Below, piece by piece: positions 35,854 to 47,479 of a stretch of 64,000 nucleotides of DNA. The notes beneath the pieces were generated by a model. The model searched no databases, was not told the origin of the DNA, and was given only the letters and a program-made list of their open reading frames with translations. Made by a program: the position numbers and the translations under genes. The first letter of the stretch is position 1. Each line of letters opens with the position of its first letter. The stretch covers positions 11,473,297-11,537,296 of the forward strand of contig NC_058161.1 in the NCBI RefSeq assembly GCF_020080835.1, read 5' to 3'. This DNA is from Cotesia glomerata (Eukaryota > Arthropoda > Insecta > Hymenoptera > Braconidae).

Positions 35854-37721
35854 TCATAATTCCATTGGATTTTCATTATTCGGTATTATAACAGCCATCG
35901 TACGAGGTTTTAATAATACATCTCCTTGAATATTATTTTCAAAAGTGCAGCCTTTCAAGGATATTTCTGTAACATCCTCTAAAAGATTTACACTGCCATT
36001 TTTCCCTTCCGCGCTGGTAAGATATTTTTGGGTTTCTAAGCGAATGCCGTACTCCATAAAGCCTGATAAACAGCAATTTGTGAGGCGGATTCGCGATTCA
36101 TCTTGGAGCTAAAATTAGATTTAATTAATCAATAATCAATAAATAAAATAAATTAAAGTATAAACTTAAAAACCATACTTGAATGCCTTCCGTGCATTTT
36201 TCAAATTTACAATCTTTTAAAGTAACTTCTCCATCAGCATGAGCAACAACTGCAGTTCCAAGATTCACAAAAATTGTATTTTCAGCAATCAATTTACTGT
36301 TTGGCAATACAACAATTCCTAGTTTCATAACGCTATGATTCGATGCAAATATTTTACAATATCTTAGCCTAATGATGCCTTTCCTTGCTAAAATTCCCAC
36401 TAGAAGCTCACCAAGATCAACAGTAACATTATCTAAGACCACCTTAAAATAATAATGTATTTATAATCGTGGAATTATTACTTGAAAATAAAACCCAAAT
36501 CAAAACAGTAATATATACCTCCTCTCCAGAAAAATCAAATAAAGATGAACAGCAGACATTTTCCTTAGCATGAATAATCGTATTTATACTATTGCCAATA
36601 CTTTTAATAGTGCCTCCATACTCTAAGCCACCAGCTCCTGAAATATAATGTTCTCCCTCTGTTACAAATACTTTATCATTTGTCTCAGAAGCATCTAATG
36701 CTTCTTGTAAATCTGCTGTAATTCTGAAAAATGATGATGAACAATTTAATCCATTATTTATAAAATAATATTAATTGAATAAAAAATAAAAAAATTATTC
36801 TAACTTGATAAATGTATCTTTTGTCACAAATTTATCAACTTTTTTTAAGCTTATAATTGTATCCTCCAACGATCCTCCTCGCCAAACGACAAAAGCTTCC
36901 GGTTTTCTATCTAGACTTTCTTCTCTTTTTACTTGTCGGTTTGGTGTGTTAGAATTAGGATTCCGTTGTAGTACATCTCTCATTGCTGGATTTTCAAGTA
37001 CGTTAACTTCTGCTTTAATTTGTTGCATTCTCAAGTGAAGCTTCATAAGTTGACAAGTTTTTCCTTCATCTACCAAAAACTTGGTGTCTTCTGTTTCTTC
37101 GTCATCATCAGAAATGTCTGCTTCTAATCTAGATATTTTATCAGAAATATCTTTAGCTTCTTTTATTAAAGTCCTTATAATATCAGCAGTTTCTTTATTT
37201 ACATTGTTCCGTTTAATGTCAAAAAATAACCTTAACCGTGTTTCTAAATGAAGTAATACCCAATCGAAGTTTTCATCATCATCAACATCCCAAGGCATCC
37301 ATAGATGGTTATAAAAAAACCTCAACTGTTCAATGCATTCAGCAGTACCGATTATATCTAATGTACTGTTGTTTTGATTTTTTGCTGGATATAATTCAAT
37401 CAAAGGTACTTGATATTTTTCTGGCAAATGTATCTCATCTTGTACCGCAATTATTTTTACAAAGACAGTCAATTCAGAACAATCAATGTGTTCTGCTGAT
37501 ACGACAACAACAGTAGGATAATGAATTTGTAAATCTTGACAAGTTAATCGAGGGATTTTCCACAACGCTTGCCAACCAACTGGTTCAATCACCAACTCAA
37601 GATGGTACGACCATTCTGATTTTATTCTAGATGCTGGAACAATTGTTTCACGGCTTGATAATATTTCGGTAAATTCATTGATACGCTCTTGAAAACTTTT
37701 GACAAAAGTATAAACTTCCAT
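35854..37721 (-). CDS. nesd: Protein nessun dorma / SHCBP1-like
   Basis: I rebuilt four coding exons: 37721-36805, 36723-36519, 36442-36179 and 36108-35854, all with GT/AG borders, giving 546 residues. The start ATG at 37721 (MEVYTFVKSF) follows a TTTTCTAG acceptor, suggesting a non-coding first exon upstream. The N-terminal half is a conserved globular region (…WKIPRLTCQDLQIHYP…, WMPWDVDDDENFDW). An acidic coiled segment follows (~residues 195-260). The C-terminal half resembles the right-handed beta-helix of SHCBP1/Nessun Dorma (TEGEHYISGAGGLEYGGTI, DNVTVDL, CKFEKCTEGIQ). In flies, Nessun Dorma binds centralspindlin and is needed for germline cytokinesis. The name is my recognition of the family pattern; no alignment was run. 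It is divergent with ARL2BP. Confidence 0.82.
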
Positions 37722-37727
37722 TATTCC

Positions 37728-39524
37728 TAGAAAATAAATTAACAAGCATGTACGTATATTTACAACAATCTACCAAGTGGCACATAAGATTTTTTGGTAA
37801 AATCTTATAAAAATTAAATTATCAGTAATTTTTTACTTAAATAAAACTGTTGAACAAAATCTACCTAAAAAGTAAAGACTTTTTTGTGTCGCCGGGGTTA
37901 ATAACAGACTTATAACGTTTCTGGTGAGTATTTGTTAATGTATTATTAATATTTTTTTTATACTTACAAGTTCAATAAGTAAATCAATTCAACCGACTGA
38001 TAACTGATAGTTAATAATTTTGGTGAGCTTAGTCACTAATGATAAAATTAAGTATTGTTTGTTTATTTGGTAATTAATGTTGAGAGTGAATCCTTCAAAA
38101 ATGTTCAGTTGAAAATAGAAATACGTTACAAGTCATCAGCTGATTCAGATGGCAGTTCGACAGTTCGACAGATAAAGATAATTTGAATTTATGAATTCCA
38201 ACAGTGGGTTATGTCGCAGATCTCATTAATTATTATTAATACACAGATCTCATTAATTAATATTTTGTCTTTATTTTGATGGAGACGCACACGCACGTTA
38301 TACGTGTGTACTTCCAACCCGTATGGAAATGATATATACATACATACGTGCCCAATAGCCGGTGACATATTTGTTTTTAAATCAATTTTACGAGTTCTTA
38401 GAAAAATTATAATTTAATTCTACTAAAACTAAATTTATTAACAAAGTATATATGATTGATGAAGTTAGTATTATGCAATAGATTTCTACGAAATTAACCA
38501 AAAAATATGCAAGATATTGCTCAATTAATTAATTAGTGTTTGCAGCATTTTTTTCAACTAATCCAAACGAAATGAATAAAATTATGATAATTTTTCGCTA
38601 TAAAAATATTATTCGATAAACGTTGTTTTGAACTTAATTTCACTCGAAATTTTAATGCGTTTCTTTTTTTTTCTGTAAATATTTATCACATATCAACATT
38701 TTTTTTTTTTATAATTTCTAATTGTATTCGTTTTTAATTTCTTCTCTATTTCGGTTTTTCATTACTAGATATTATATTACTTACAATAGAAATTCTCAAG
38801 TGGAGTTTTTCGCAACTGTGGCTTATCAGCTGGTGATTTAGCTCTATGTACATACATCTTTAACCCTTCAGTACCCTCTCTATGAGAATTTTTCTCACGC
38901 AACAACATTTAACTTATAGGATGTCGCTGCAGTGCAAGTGAGACACTAAAAAGAACGTGGGTACTGAAGGGTTAAAACATCCTTTATAAATTCGATGTTG
39001 TAAGATTATTTTTTTATTTTTCGGTCTTGAATTTGTATTAAGTAGCTCGTGGCCTTATATGAACGATAGTTAAGGGAGAATAATAATAATAATATATACA
39101 CACCCTCCGAGTGTATGACACGCCTAACCAACCTCAACGTATACAAACCAACGTACACAAGGCTTATGGGCATAATTAATTGTTATTATTAGAAATATTT
39201 AATTTTCAACAGTATTCTTATTCTTAAATGAAGAATGAAATATTGTCGAAAAAAATTTTATTAAGTGTATAAAAATTACTTTTATTTTTGAAATTTTAGC
39301 ATAAAAAAATTTAAGAAAATGTTCAATGCATTTACTAATTTAAAAATTAGCACGATAAACAAATAAGTAGTTGACGATAAATAATTAAATAAATATATAA
39401 TTATAAACATCTGAAACTTACGGTCAAATTCATCAATTGAGTTTCACTATTTTAATGATAAAACCAACGAAACAACTTTATAATACAATATTGATTTATT
39501 TATTATTCAACAGTGAGCGTTGAT
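37728..39524. promoter_or_regulatory. Divergent intergenic region between nesd and ARL2BP
   Basis: 1.8 kb separate two genes transcribed away from each other, so both promoters should lie here. No TATA or other element can be assigned with confidence. It contains a TTAA-flanked MITE (38864-38971). The region near 38090-38340 is somewhat less AT-rich. Confidence 0.4.
38864..38971. mobile_element. Short piggyBac-like MITE, TTAA duplication
   Basis: 108 bp with ends CCCTTCAGTACCC and GGGTACTGAAGGG, between TTAA at 38860-38863 and 38972-38975. It is a deletion relative of the 7296 element and keeps an ATGAGAATTTTTCTCA palindrome. Confidence 0.88.
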
Positions 39525-40295
39525 ATGGAGCAAGAATATAATTTTGACAGCAATGATTGTAATAGTTCATTCAATGAAGTCATTGGACACATAGAAGATA
39601 TTTTAATTGGTAAATATTCTATTTTTTAATAGTATATTGTTTTTTTTTTGTTCACTTTATTTTATACTGAAATAATTGATGTGTACCAGAAACTGATTTT
39701 CAAAAAACTCAACAACATATCTTGGAAAAATATTGGCGAGAATTTGATTCCGAAGAAGAAAATAAATTGATTTACATGATTATATTTGAAGAATATGTAA
39801 GTATGAAAAATATTTTTTCAGTCAAGAAAGTAATCACTCACATGTTATATGTGTATATGTATATACATATTTTTTTTTCAGCATAAAACGATAGAAAATT
39901 ACATAGAAACCAATTTGAAAAAAATAATACCAAAATTTTCAATAGAGATGTTATTTAAACAACTGAGGTAAATTAAAGTAAAATTATATTATTAGAAAAA
40001 TGTGGAATTTATAATTTGTTTATGTTTGAATTAGTGATAACAGTTCAAAATTAGAAGGTGAAGTTTTCGACATTCTTTACGCCTTAACGGACTTTTTAGC
40101 ATTTAAAGAGATGATTTTGGATTATAAAGCCGTAAGTAAAATAAATGGTACAATCAAATTACAATTATTAATACAATTATAATAAAAATATGATATCTTT
40201 TTATTTAGGTAAAAGAAGGAAAGGTTCAAGATCTAAGTACTGGTATTACAATTACTCCTTTAAAGCTTAAAAGTTCAAGTAATTTAAAGAGCTAG
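39525..40295 (+). CDS. ARL2BP: ADP-ribosylation factor-like protein 2-binding protein (BART)
   Basis: Five small exons, 39525-39609, 39690-39796, 39882-39967, 40035-40131 and 40209-40295, join in frame to 153 residues (human ARL2BP has 163). All introns are 72-85 bases with GT/AG ends. Family landmarks in order: FNEVIGHIEDILI at the N-terminus, KYWREFDSEEENKLIYM, FEEYHKTIENYIE, and DFLAFKEMILDYK near the C-terminus. These form the helical BART domain that binds GTP-loaded ARL2 and ARL3. The human protein acts in cytosol, mitochondria and at the ciliary base. The gene is divergent from nesd and convergent with NUP93. The frame is intact, with no odd features. Confidence 0.95.
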
Positions 40296-40345
40296 CTTAG
40301 AATAGGTACGAATTATTCACAATTCACTCAAGTGTACTTACTTAA

Positions 40346-41093
40346 GGAGGTCCTTTCGCCATCAATGTTAAATAAAAAATATTAGATTACGCATAAAATT
40401 AATTTTAATCTAATAGTTAGTCCTTATTTATCTACTAGTAAAGTTTAATTAAGTCTTTACCGTGAAAATTTTTAAAAAAAAAAAATTTTTTTAAATGTTA
40501 GTATTTTTTCCGAGTCTTACGAGAAAGTCAGACCTTAACAACTTTCTCGAATTATGGTATTAACTACCGATTAGATGGGATAAAAAAAAAATCGAAATAA
40601 GGTTTTTGAAATATTCAGGTTTCATTTTTTGCAATAAAATATATAGGTTGCCGTGGAATATATGGAGAAATTAAAATTATAAAATCACAAAAAATTCTCA
40701 AGCAACCTACATTAAAATAAAGTCAAAACATTTGGCAACGTTGCGTAGCGCGCAAGCTTCAGACCATTCAATAAATTCAAACTAATTTATTTATTTACAC
40801 TGACTGCAAAAACTTAAACGTGGTTAAGGTTATATTGTGCAAATGAAAATGTAAACAACCGAAGTACAGCGTTGCCAAATCACGGACAGGTTACTAGCAG
40901 CTGATTTGAAAGAGTCAAATTAATTTTTGTATTCAACTATTTTTTTTTTTTTTTTATTTTCAAAATTTCAACGACCAATGCCTCATATACTATTTATTTT
41001 TTAATTTTAGGAATTTTTATAGGTTTTTTATTTTAATTTATCGTATATTGACTACTACAGTTGTTTTGACTCAATTGGAGCGAAAGGACTTCC
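40346..41093. mobile_element. TIR element with TTAA duplication in the ARL2BP-NUP93 gap
   Basis: TTAA at 40342-40345 and 41094-41097 flanks inverted ends GGAGGTCCTTTCGCCATC and AATTGGAGCGAAAGGACTTCC. It is 748 bp without coding capacity. The left end lies only 50 bases past the ARL2BP stop codon, so it may supply that gene's 3' UTR and polyadenylation region. Confidence 0.85.
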
Positions 41094-41263
41094 TTAATAT
41101 ATATAAATATTAATAGATGTATTAATCTACTCAAATGGAATGATAAAAAAAAAAGCAAATTAAATAAAATATTCAATGTATCAAAGTGAAATTTTATGTA
41201 TTTAAATTCATTATTAGAAAAAAATTATACCAAATTAGAAATGAACAATTAATTTTTTTTATG

Positions 41264-43931
41264 TTAATGCATAAGTATCTCCATCTGGACCAATTTGCTA
41301 TTGGTTTCATTAGGCATTCGGTAAGGTAAAGTACCAGCGAAACTTGTTAATGCTTGTGCCTGCTCTCGTAAATCTCGAAACTGTTGTTCTCTAGTGGCTT
41401 CATCACCCGGTTTAGCAAATCGTAATTTTTGGTACTGCCGATAAAGAATTGTCATAGTAGCTAAAAGAACATCTGACAATGTTCCTGAAACTTCAGGTGA
41501 TACTCTTCTTAAAGCAGTAACTCTTTCATCAACTTCTTGAACATGAAGAGGTAATAATTTTGAATCGGAAATTGTTCGTAAAGCAGTTTGATACTGTTCA
41601 TTGTGATACTGGTCGAAAAATGTCATTAAATCACGTAATGTGTAAAAAGCAGCAACTAGCTCAGCAGATACCTGAATTGCAATCCCTTGATAACGTAAGC
41701 TAATTACATTAGCAATTGTTTGTAAACGAGATCTCAATGATCCAGCAGTATTTTTTTGACTTACTACTTGTGCTAATAACATACACATTAAGTTAAGTAC
41801 TTTTTCATGATTACCAGCTAGATCGTGCATAGTTACAGCTTCTTCTAACAATCCTTTTTTGTAAAGAGTTTCTGCGCAAATATTAATAACTTTATCAACG
41901 TTGATTTGGAATTGATCTAAAATACCGGGAAGTCTTCGGTCATTATCAATTTTACCAACTAATAATGAACGATTTTCCGGTGGTGAGTTGATGACCATTT
42001 CAGCAGCAGAGGCAGCAAACATATTTTGTCCGTTAGGATCTTTCATACATCTCAGTAAGAATAAGTAATGAAGACTCTCTTTTGGATCAGAACATTCAAA
42101 ACGTTTAATGTACAATAAAATAAGTCTAGCAAAATTTAGTCTTTTTGCTGGTGGTTTATCGGCAGGATCAACTGTTATTAAAGGTGCTAGAACACTTTGA
42201 CTAAGCGCTAATAAATTGTGTTCATTCATTGCTGCTGCTAGATGAACAGCATGAGGCAAGTGTCGTGCGTTGGCACCTCTTGCGAGAAATTCAATAGCTG
42301 CTTCAAATTGTCCAGTTAAAAATAACATTGAAAAATACAAAAATGGTTGTTCATGAGCGTGATAATATGATTCTCCATACTCTTCCAAAATAGTTGTTTG
42401 TAAATTCTCAAGAGTTAATTTATTTTCTGTATCTGATTGAGATCTTACTTGACATAATTTAAGCCATAAATAATCATCAGCAGTAGACATTACTTCAGAA
42501 TGTAAGTCATCAGGATCGCAAGGTACGAGAGTACAGTAAGCTGCTCTTTTATACGGATCTGTAGATGATCTTACGTGTTTACGATAGTGAAGCTTGATAA
42601 CAGACTCACTTCGAGAACTAGGTCGTCGCTGTGGATTCTCAAGAGCTTCTTCTAGTGCTTGTTTGAATTCTTGAAATGATGAACCACGATTTCCGGAACG
42701 ACGAGAATTGTCTACAGACTCATCTAATGATTGTCTGTATTCATGTGATGTTAATCCATACTGATTAAGACATTGTAAAGCAGCTTTTAAATCTCCTGCT
42801 CTCATGCAATAATAAACAAGAGGCCAAAGTGGTCTATCATTAACTACAGCATCTTCTAAATCACGTAAGTTTTGTACTTTAATTCCAACAAAACTTGCTA
42901 CTAATGGTACAGTACCCGGAATCCCACCGCGCTTTGCTTGGGCCAAATTTTCATTAACCAATGAATTCATAAATTCACGGTAACGATTTTCTAGATATTT
43001 TCGAGCTTGTTCAACTATTTTTTCTTCTACTTCTAAACTGCTACGTGATTTTACTTGATCTCCTCTAATAGTTGGTGGAATATTCACCATACACCCGACC
43101 ATGTTCCACATGTCCAAAACTTTTTTGTCGTCAAATGATTCCGCAGCTTTTGAAAATGCGTTAAAAAGACTTGGTCTAGTGATACTTCTTAGTACATAAT
43201 CGTTGTATGATTTTAATTCTTTGACATAAGCCATTTCAATATTAGACAGTCCAGTCACCATAGAACCAGCCAATTTTGTCCTTTGGGGCGTACCTCTCAA
43301 ATCAACAAGTTCACCAGAAGGAGCAGTCATTGCATTTATTATCTCAAATCTCATCTGTTTCCATTCTCCAAGCATATGCTCCATTTGCTGAATTCTATTA
43401 AGCTCAAACGTCTGTCAAAATAAAAATTAATTGTTATTTATAAAAACATAAATATTAAAAACTATTTCGATAGGAATACTTACGTCTTTGTGAACTTGTT
43501 CAATAATTGAAAGAATAGCATTTTCTTTTTCATTTCGTAAATAACTGACAATATCAGTATCTGCGATCGGATCTAAAGGTTCAAACGTACGTCTTGCGCT
43601 GAGTGAATTTAATTTCTGAGAAATTTGTGGCAAATCGATACCACGTGAACCTAACAAAAGGTGTCTGTAAAATGGATAAATTTAATTTTAGCCAAATTAT
43701 TCTTCACAACTGAATCATTAGAACTATTACAATACATAATGATTAAATAACAACTTACGCTTGTACTTGAGTGTCTTGAGTACCGGTTTGTGTTACACGA
43801 GACCAAAGTTCATTGGAAGCTTCTAAAATTTGGCGAAGATTTCGTTCAACTTGTAACTCAGTAATGCTTTCAACAGTTGCAGACAACTGTTCAGCTGATC
43901 TTAATAATTCATTAAAATCTGAATCACTCAT
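41264..43931 (-). CDS. NUP93: Nuclear pore complex protein Nup93
   Basis: Three coding exons: 43931-43759, 43664-43484 and 43411-41264, all GT/AG, give 833 residues (human NUP93 has 819). The start MSDSDFNELLRSAEQLSATVES matches the conserved N-terminal coiled segment. LLGSRGIDLPQISQKLNSLS and FEPLDPIADTDI follow, then the long all-helical Nic96 domain filling the large third exon up to PYRMPNETNSKLVQMEILMH. Nup93 is a core scaffold nucleoporin of the inner ring. Its N-terminus binds the Nup62 channel complex and its solenoid binds Nup205/188. The frame is intact. It is convergent with ARL2BP and divergent from PRIM2. Confidence 0.97.
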
Positions 43932-43934
43932 GAT

Positions 43935-45324
43935 GACAAATGTCTGTAATCAAATTTTAAATTATAGTATGATATTAGATTGATCAATTTATTTAAAGAA
44001 TATATAACCTATACATGTATGTTTTTAATGTTTTTACCGCGCTTCTTGATTGACTTACAACCATCAACTTTATAAATTATTTATGGGCTATATTACGTAC
44101 GTACAAGGGGATGGGGACACTTGGGATGGGGACACTTTGCCGACAAACTTTGGGCTTTTTAAGTTTATAAGTTGGCATTACCACGAACTCTTATAAATCC
44201 ATTAAGGAGTTCACACATAGTGAACAGAATGTCTTGTGCTGCCGTCTCTAGGATTATTAATGAATAGTATTATTTAAATTTTTTTACATATGCCGCCTGT
44301 TACTTCTGGATAAAGTAGGAAGTTGTATGATAGTGTTGCAATCAGTTAATAGATGGCTGATATACCCTTTATATCGAAATAAAATACTTTTCTCAAGACA
44401 TATCTGTTTTAAGTTATAAAAAGCTTGATATCTGATGATATGTAAATTGGAGTCTATTATTAATTTATTTATATTTACAATAACAATAAATTAATATAAT
44501 AAAAAATGTATTGAAAAAAAATTAAAATTAAATGAAAAAAAAAAAATTAAAATATCCAATAAAATTTCTAGGCAATCGGATTCTAAGTAATCGGAATTCT
44601 AGGTAATCGGTAATCTATCTCATAGAAATTCTACGTCATGGATAATTTGGGTAATTGGATTTTGGGTTATGGAAATCTAGGTAATCGGGATCTAAGTCAC
44701 CGGTAATCTAACTCATTGGTCTACACCTAATAGACTTCTTCCCGTAATTTGGAGTACAGTTGTCAACCTGCCCAAGGAACTGGTTATGACACTTGCAAAA
44801 TTATTTTGTTTTTCAACTACACCATAGACATGATTAGAGTTAAATAACTTTTTCCCTTTTTCATCATTTTGGCCACGTATAATATTATTGACAACCGGTT
44901 GAAAGCCATATTTTATTATTTTTTCCATTATTTATAAATATTTTATGTTGTTTTTAATGAATGTTTTGATGCCACTATCTTCGGCAAAGGAACACTAGAG
45001 AGCGCTTACTTCGACAGTAGTGCTGCCTCTATATTTCACGCACGATCCCTATATACTATAATAAACATAAATATATTAGCGTATATAACGTTACTATTAG
45101 CTTTTGTTATCATACTACTAATTGTTTTATTGCAGGTAATTTTGAACAAAAAATAGTTATTTTGGCACAAAAAAATTAGGTAAATAAAATTCTTAACACA
45201 TTTATCGATATATTTCTTGAAATAAATTTATTTCTCTTACAATAAATTTATAAATCAAAGTGCACATAGGGCGATTAAATAATCTCACGTCAGTTATTAA
45301 TCAAAATAACATTTAAAATCTACT
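43935..45324. promoter_or_regulatory. Divergent intergenic region between NUP93 and PRIM2
   Basis: 1.4 kb that should hold both promoters. It includes the short repeat at 44570-44725 and a minus-strand frame (44713-44928, 71 codons) of protein-like composition that I do not recognise. No core promoter motif can be assigned. Confidence 0.4.
44570..44725. repeat. Degenerate 16-bp tandem repeat (CTAGGTAATCGGNATT)
   Basis: About ten imperfect units such as CTAGGCAATCGGATT, CTAAGTAATCGGAATT and CTAGGTAATCGGTAAT, then increasingly diverged ones, ending with CTAACTCATTGG. Confidence 0.8.
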
Positions 45325-47478
45325 ATGGATTTGACGAGTTATTATAAAAATCGAAGGTATTGTAAAATTGAAGAACAACACGATGTAAAAAACCAGTATA
45401 ACCATGATGTACAGATGTATTCCGAGTATCCGAATAACTCAGTCCAACTTGAACAATTCTATGAATTAGGGTATGAAAGACGGCAAAGTAAGTTTAAAGT
45501 GACAAATATAATTTAACCGCTATTCAAAATTTGATAATATAATAATTTTATAATAAACGTTTTTTGTTACAGCTCTTAAGTTGATTGAATTAATGCTAAG
45601 CAGATCAGATTTAAAAACCATTGAAGAGCGAAAGTTAGCACTCAAAAATGCTTTAAAAAAAGATGGTTATAATTATGCCGCCAAATTATTAACTGCAGTG
45701 GGATGTTCGTCTCATACAGATATGGACATAGAAGCACGAAAACGAGATGTTTTATCTCATTTCATTTTGAGACTTGCATATTCTCAGAATCCAGAATTGA
45801 GAAAATGGTTTGTAGTTATGGAAGTTGAATATATGAAGCTCAGGCTTACTTCATTAAATAACGAAGGCATGTCTAAGCTATTAGCTATCAATAATTTTAC
45901 GTACAAACCTGTAAGTTTCAATACGTTTTTCAAAATATCAATAAAAATATATGTTTTTTGTTGACATATTTTTTCATAAATAATAGGAAAGCATGTTATG
46001 TTATTCACCTGAATGTTTTTATTGTAGATTCCGCAAGAAGAAAAAGATGAATTACGAGAAGAATTAAGTTGTTCAATATCTAAATCATTTGTTGTAGATA
46101 ACGTTGATTTTTATAAAGTGCCTTTTACAAAAGTTCTGGATTTGGTTAAAACCAGAAAAGTTTATCTCAAAAAAGGTGTCGCATATACTCCACAATTTGA
46201 ACTGTCGTCTCTAGTCGTATCACAATATAAGCGACATTTAACAAAAGCTGTTGAGGTAATTTATAAACTTATTTCCATTATTTTACACATTCTTAAATGT
46301 TTCTCTTTACAGATCGCTTCGCAATGTTTTTATGAATTACAAGGCGACGAAAGAATATTTAAGTATCTCAAAAACTTACCGAATTACTTTCCTGAGCATG
46401 ATCGTACTATTTGGTCAAATACAGAGACCCCAGTTGATGCATTAGATGAAGTATTTTTCCAATTCTTTATCTTGTATTGTATTTTAATAATTAAATATTT
46501 TAAATGGTTTTATTTTGCTGCAGCTTTCGAAAACTTCTTATCCATTATGTATGAGAACACTACATGAAGCATTAAAAAGTAATTATCATCTCAAAAATTC
46601 AGGGCGAGTACAATATGGGCTCTTTTTGAAAGGCATTGGTGTTAAAATGGATGAAGCATTGCAAATGTGGCGAACAGAATTCACAAAAAAAATTGATGCT
46701 GATAAGTTTGATAAAGAATACGCTTACACTATTAAATTTATCTATGGAAAAGTCGGGAGCCAGAAAAATTATACACCGATGGGGTGTTCTAAAATTATTA
46801 GTAATATTGCAGGTACAGGAGAGTATCACGGTTGTCCATATAGACTGATGGATAGTGGTACTCTCAAAAAGAAATTGACTAGTTACGGATTATTAGCCAC
46901 AGGTAATAAATACAATATAAACAAATTTTTTTCTTAATTCAGTTAAAAAAAGATTTTTATTTAATCAAAAAAAATTATAGATGTTTCTGAGATTGTCTCA
47001 TTAGCTGAAGAGCATCACTATCAACTAGCATGCGCTAAGTGTTTCGAAGTAACTCATAAAATTCCACCAGAGCATCCGGTGATGCATCCAAATGCTTATT
47101 ATTCGGACAGTCGAAGTATTATTGATAAACTTACTGCAAATCCTTCTAGTACGTATATAGTTCGAAACATGTTCATTGTGTAATATCATAATAGTTATTT
47201 TTTATCTGCTATAATCATATTATTTTACAGGTTCTCGTGAAAATCCATCAGAAAATAATACACCTAAACAAAAGATAAAAGTTAAGTCCGAAAAATTCAC
47301 ATCTACCAGAACACCCAGTACTAAAGCACCCACTGCTAGAACACCCTCTACTAGAACACCCATCAGAACACCAACCAGAACAAATGATAAACCTTTAGCT
47401 AGAAAAATAATTGATGTGAAGCCTGTGGATATTGAAAAAATGTTAAATGAAGATGCAATGGAAGTGGATTTCGATTAA
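45325..47478 (+). CDS. PRIM2: DNA primase large subunit
   Basis: Seven exons, 45325-45487, 45573-45910, 46028-46255, 46313-46450, 46524-46902, 46981-47148 and 47231-47478, join to 553 residues. Primase large subunit pairs with the catalytic small subunit and DNA polymerase alpha to make RNA-DNA primers. The N-terminal half includes SHFILRLAYSQNPELRKWF. The C-terminal iron-sulphur domain keeps all four cysteines: 298 (PLCM), 377 (MGCSKI), 393 (YHGCPYR) and 433 (QLACAKC). Their spacing (79, 16, 40) is nearly that of the human protein. After the conserved domain, an extra basic tail of about 80 residues is rich in Arg-Thr-Pro repeats. The gene is divergent from NUP93. Confidence 0.97.
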
Positions 47479-47479
47479 T

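Noticed and set aside
38101..39180. Additional gene between nesd and ARL2BP
   Set aside because: No open frame with recognisable motifs; it is a promoter region with one MITE.
44713..44928. 71-codon minus-strand gene between NUP93 and PRIM2
   Set aside because: The composition is protein-like, but it overlaps a degenerate tandem repeat and I recognise no family; left unannotated.
46118..46567. Independent 149-codon gene
   Set aside because: It is PRIM2 exons 3 and 4 read through introns; the spliced model explains it better.
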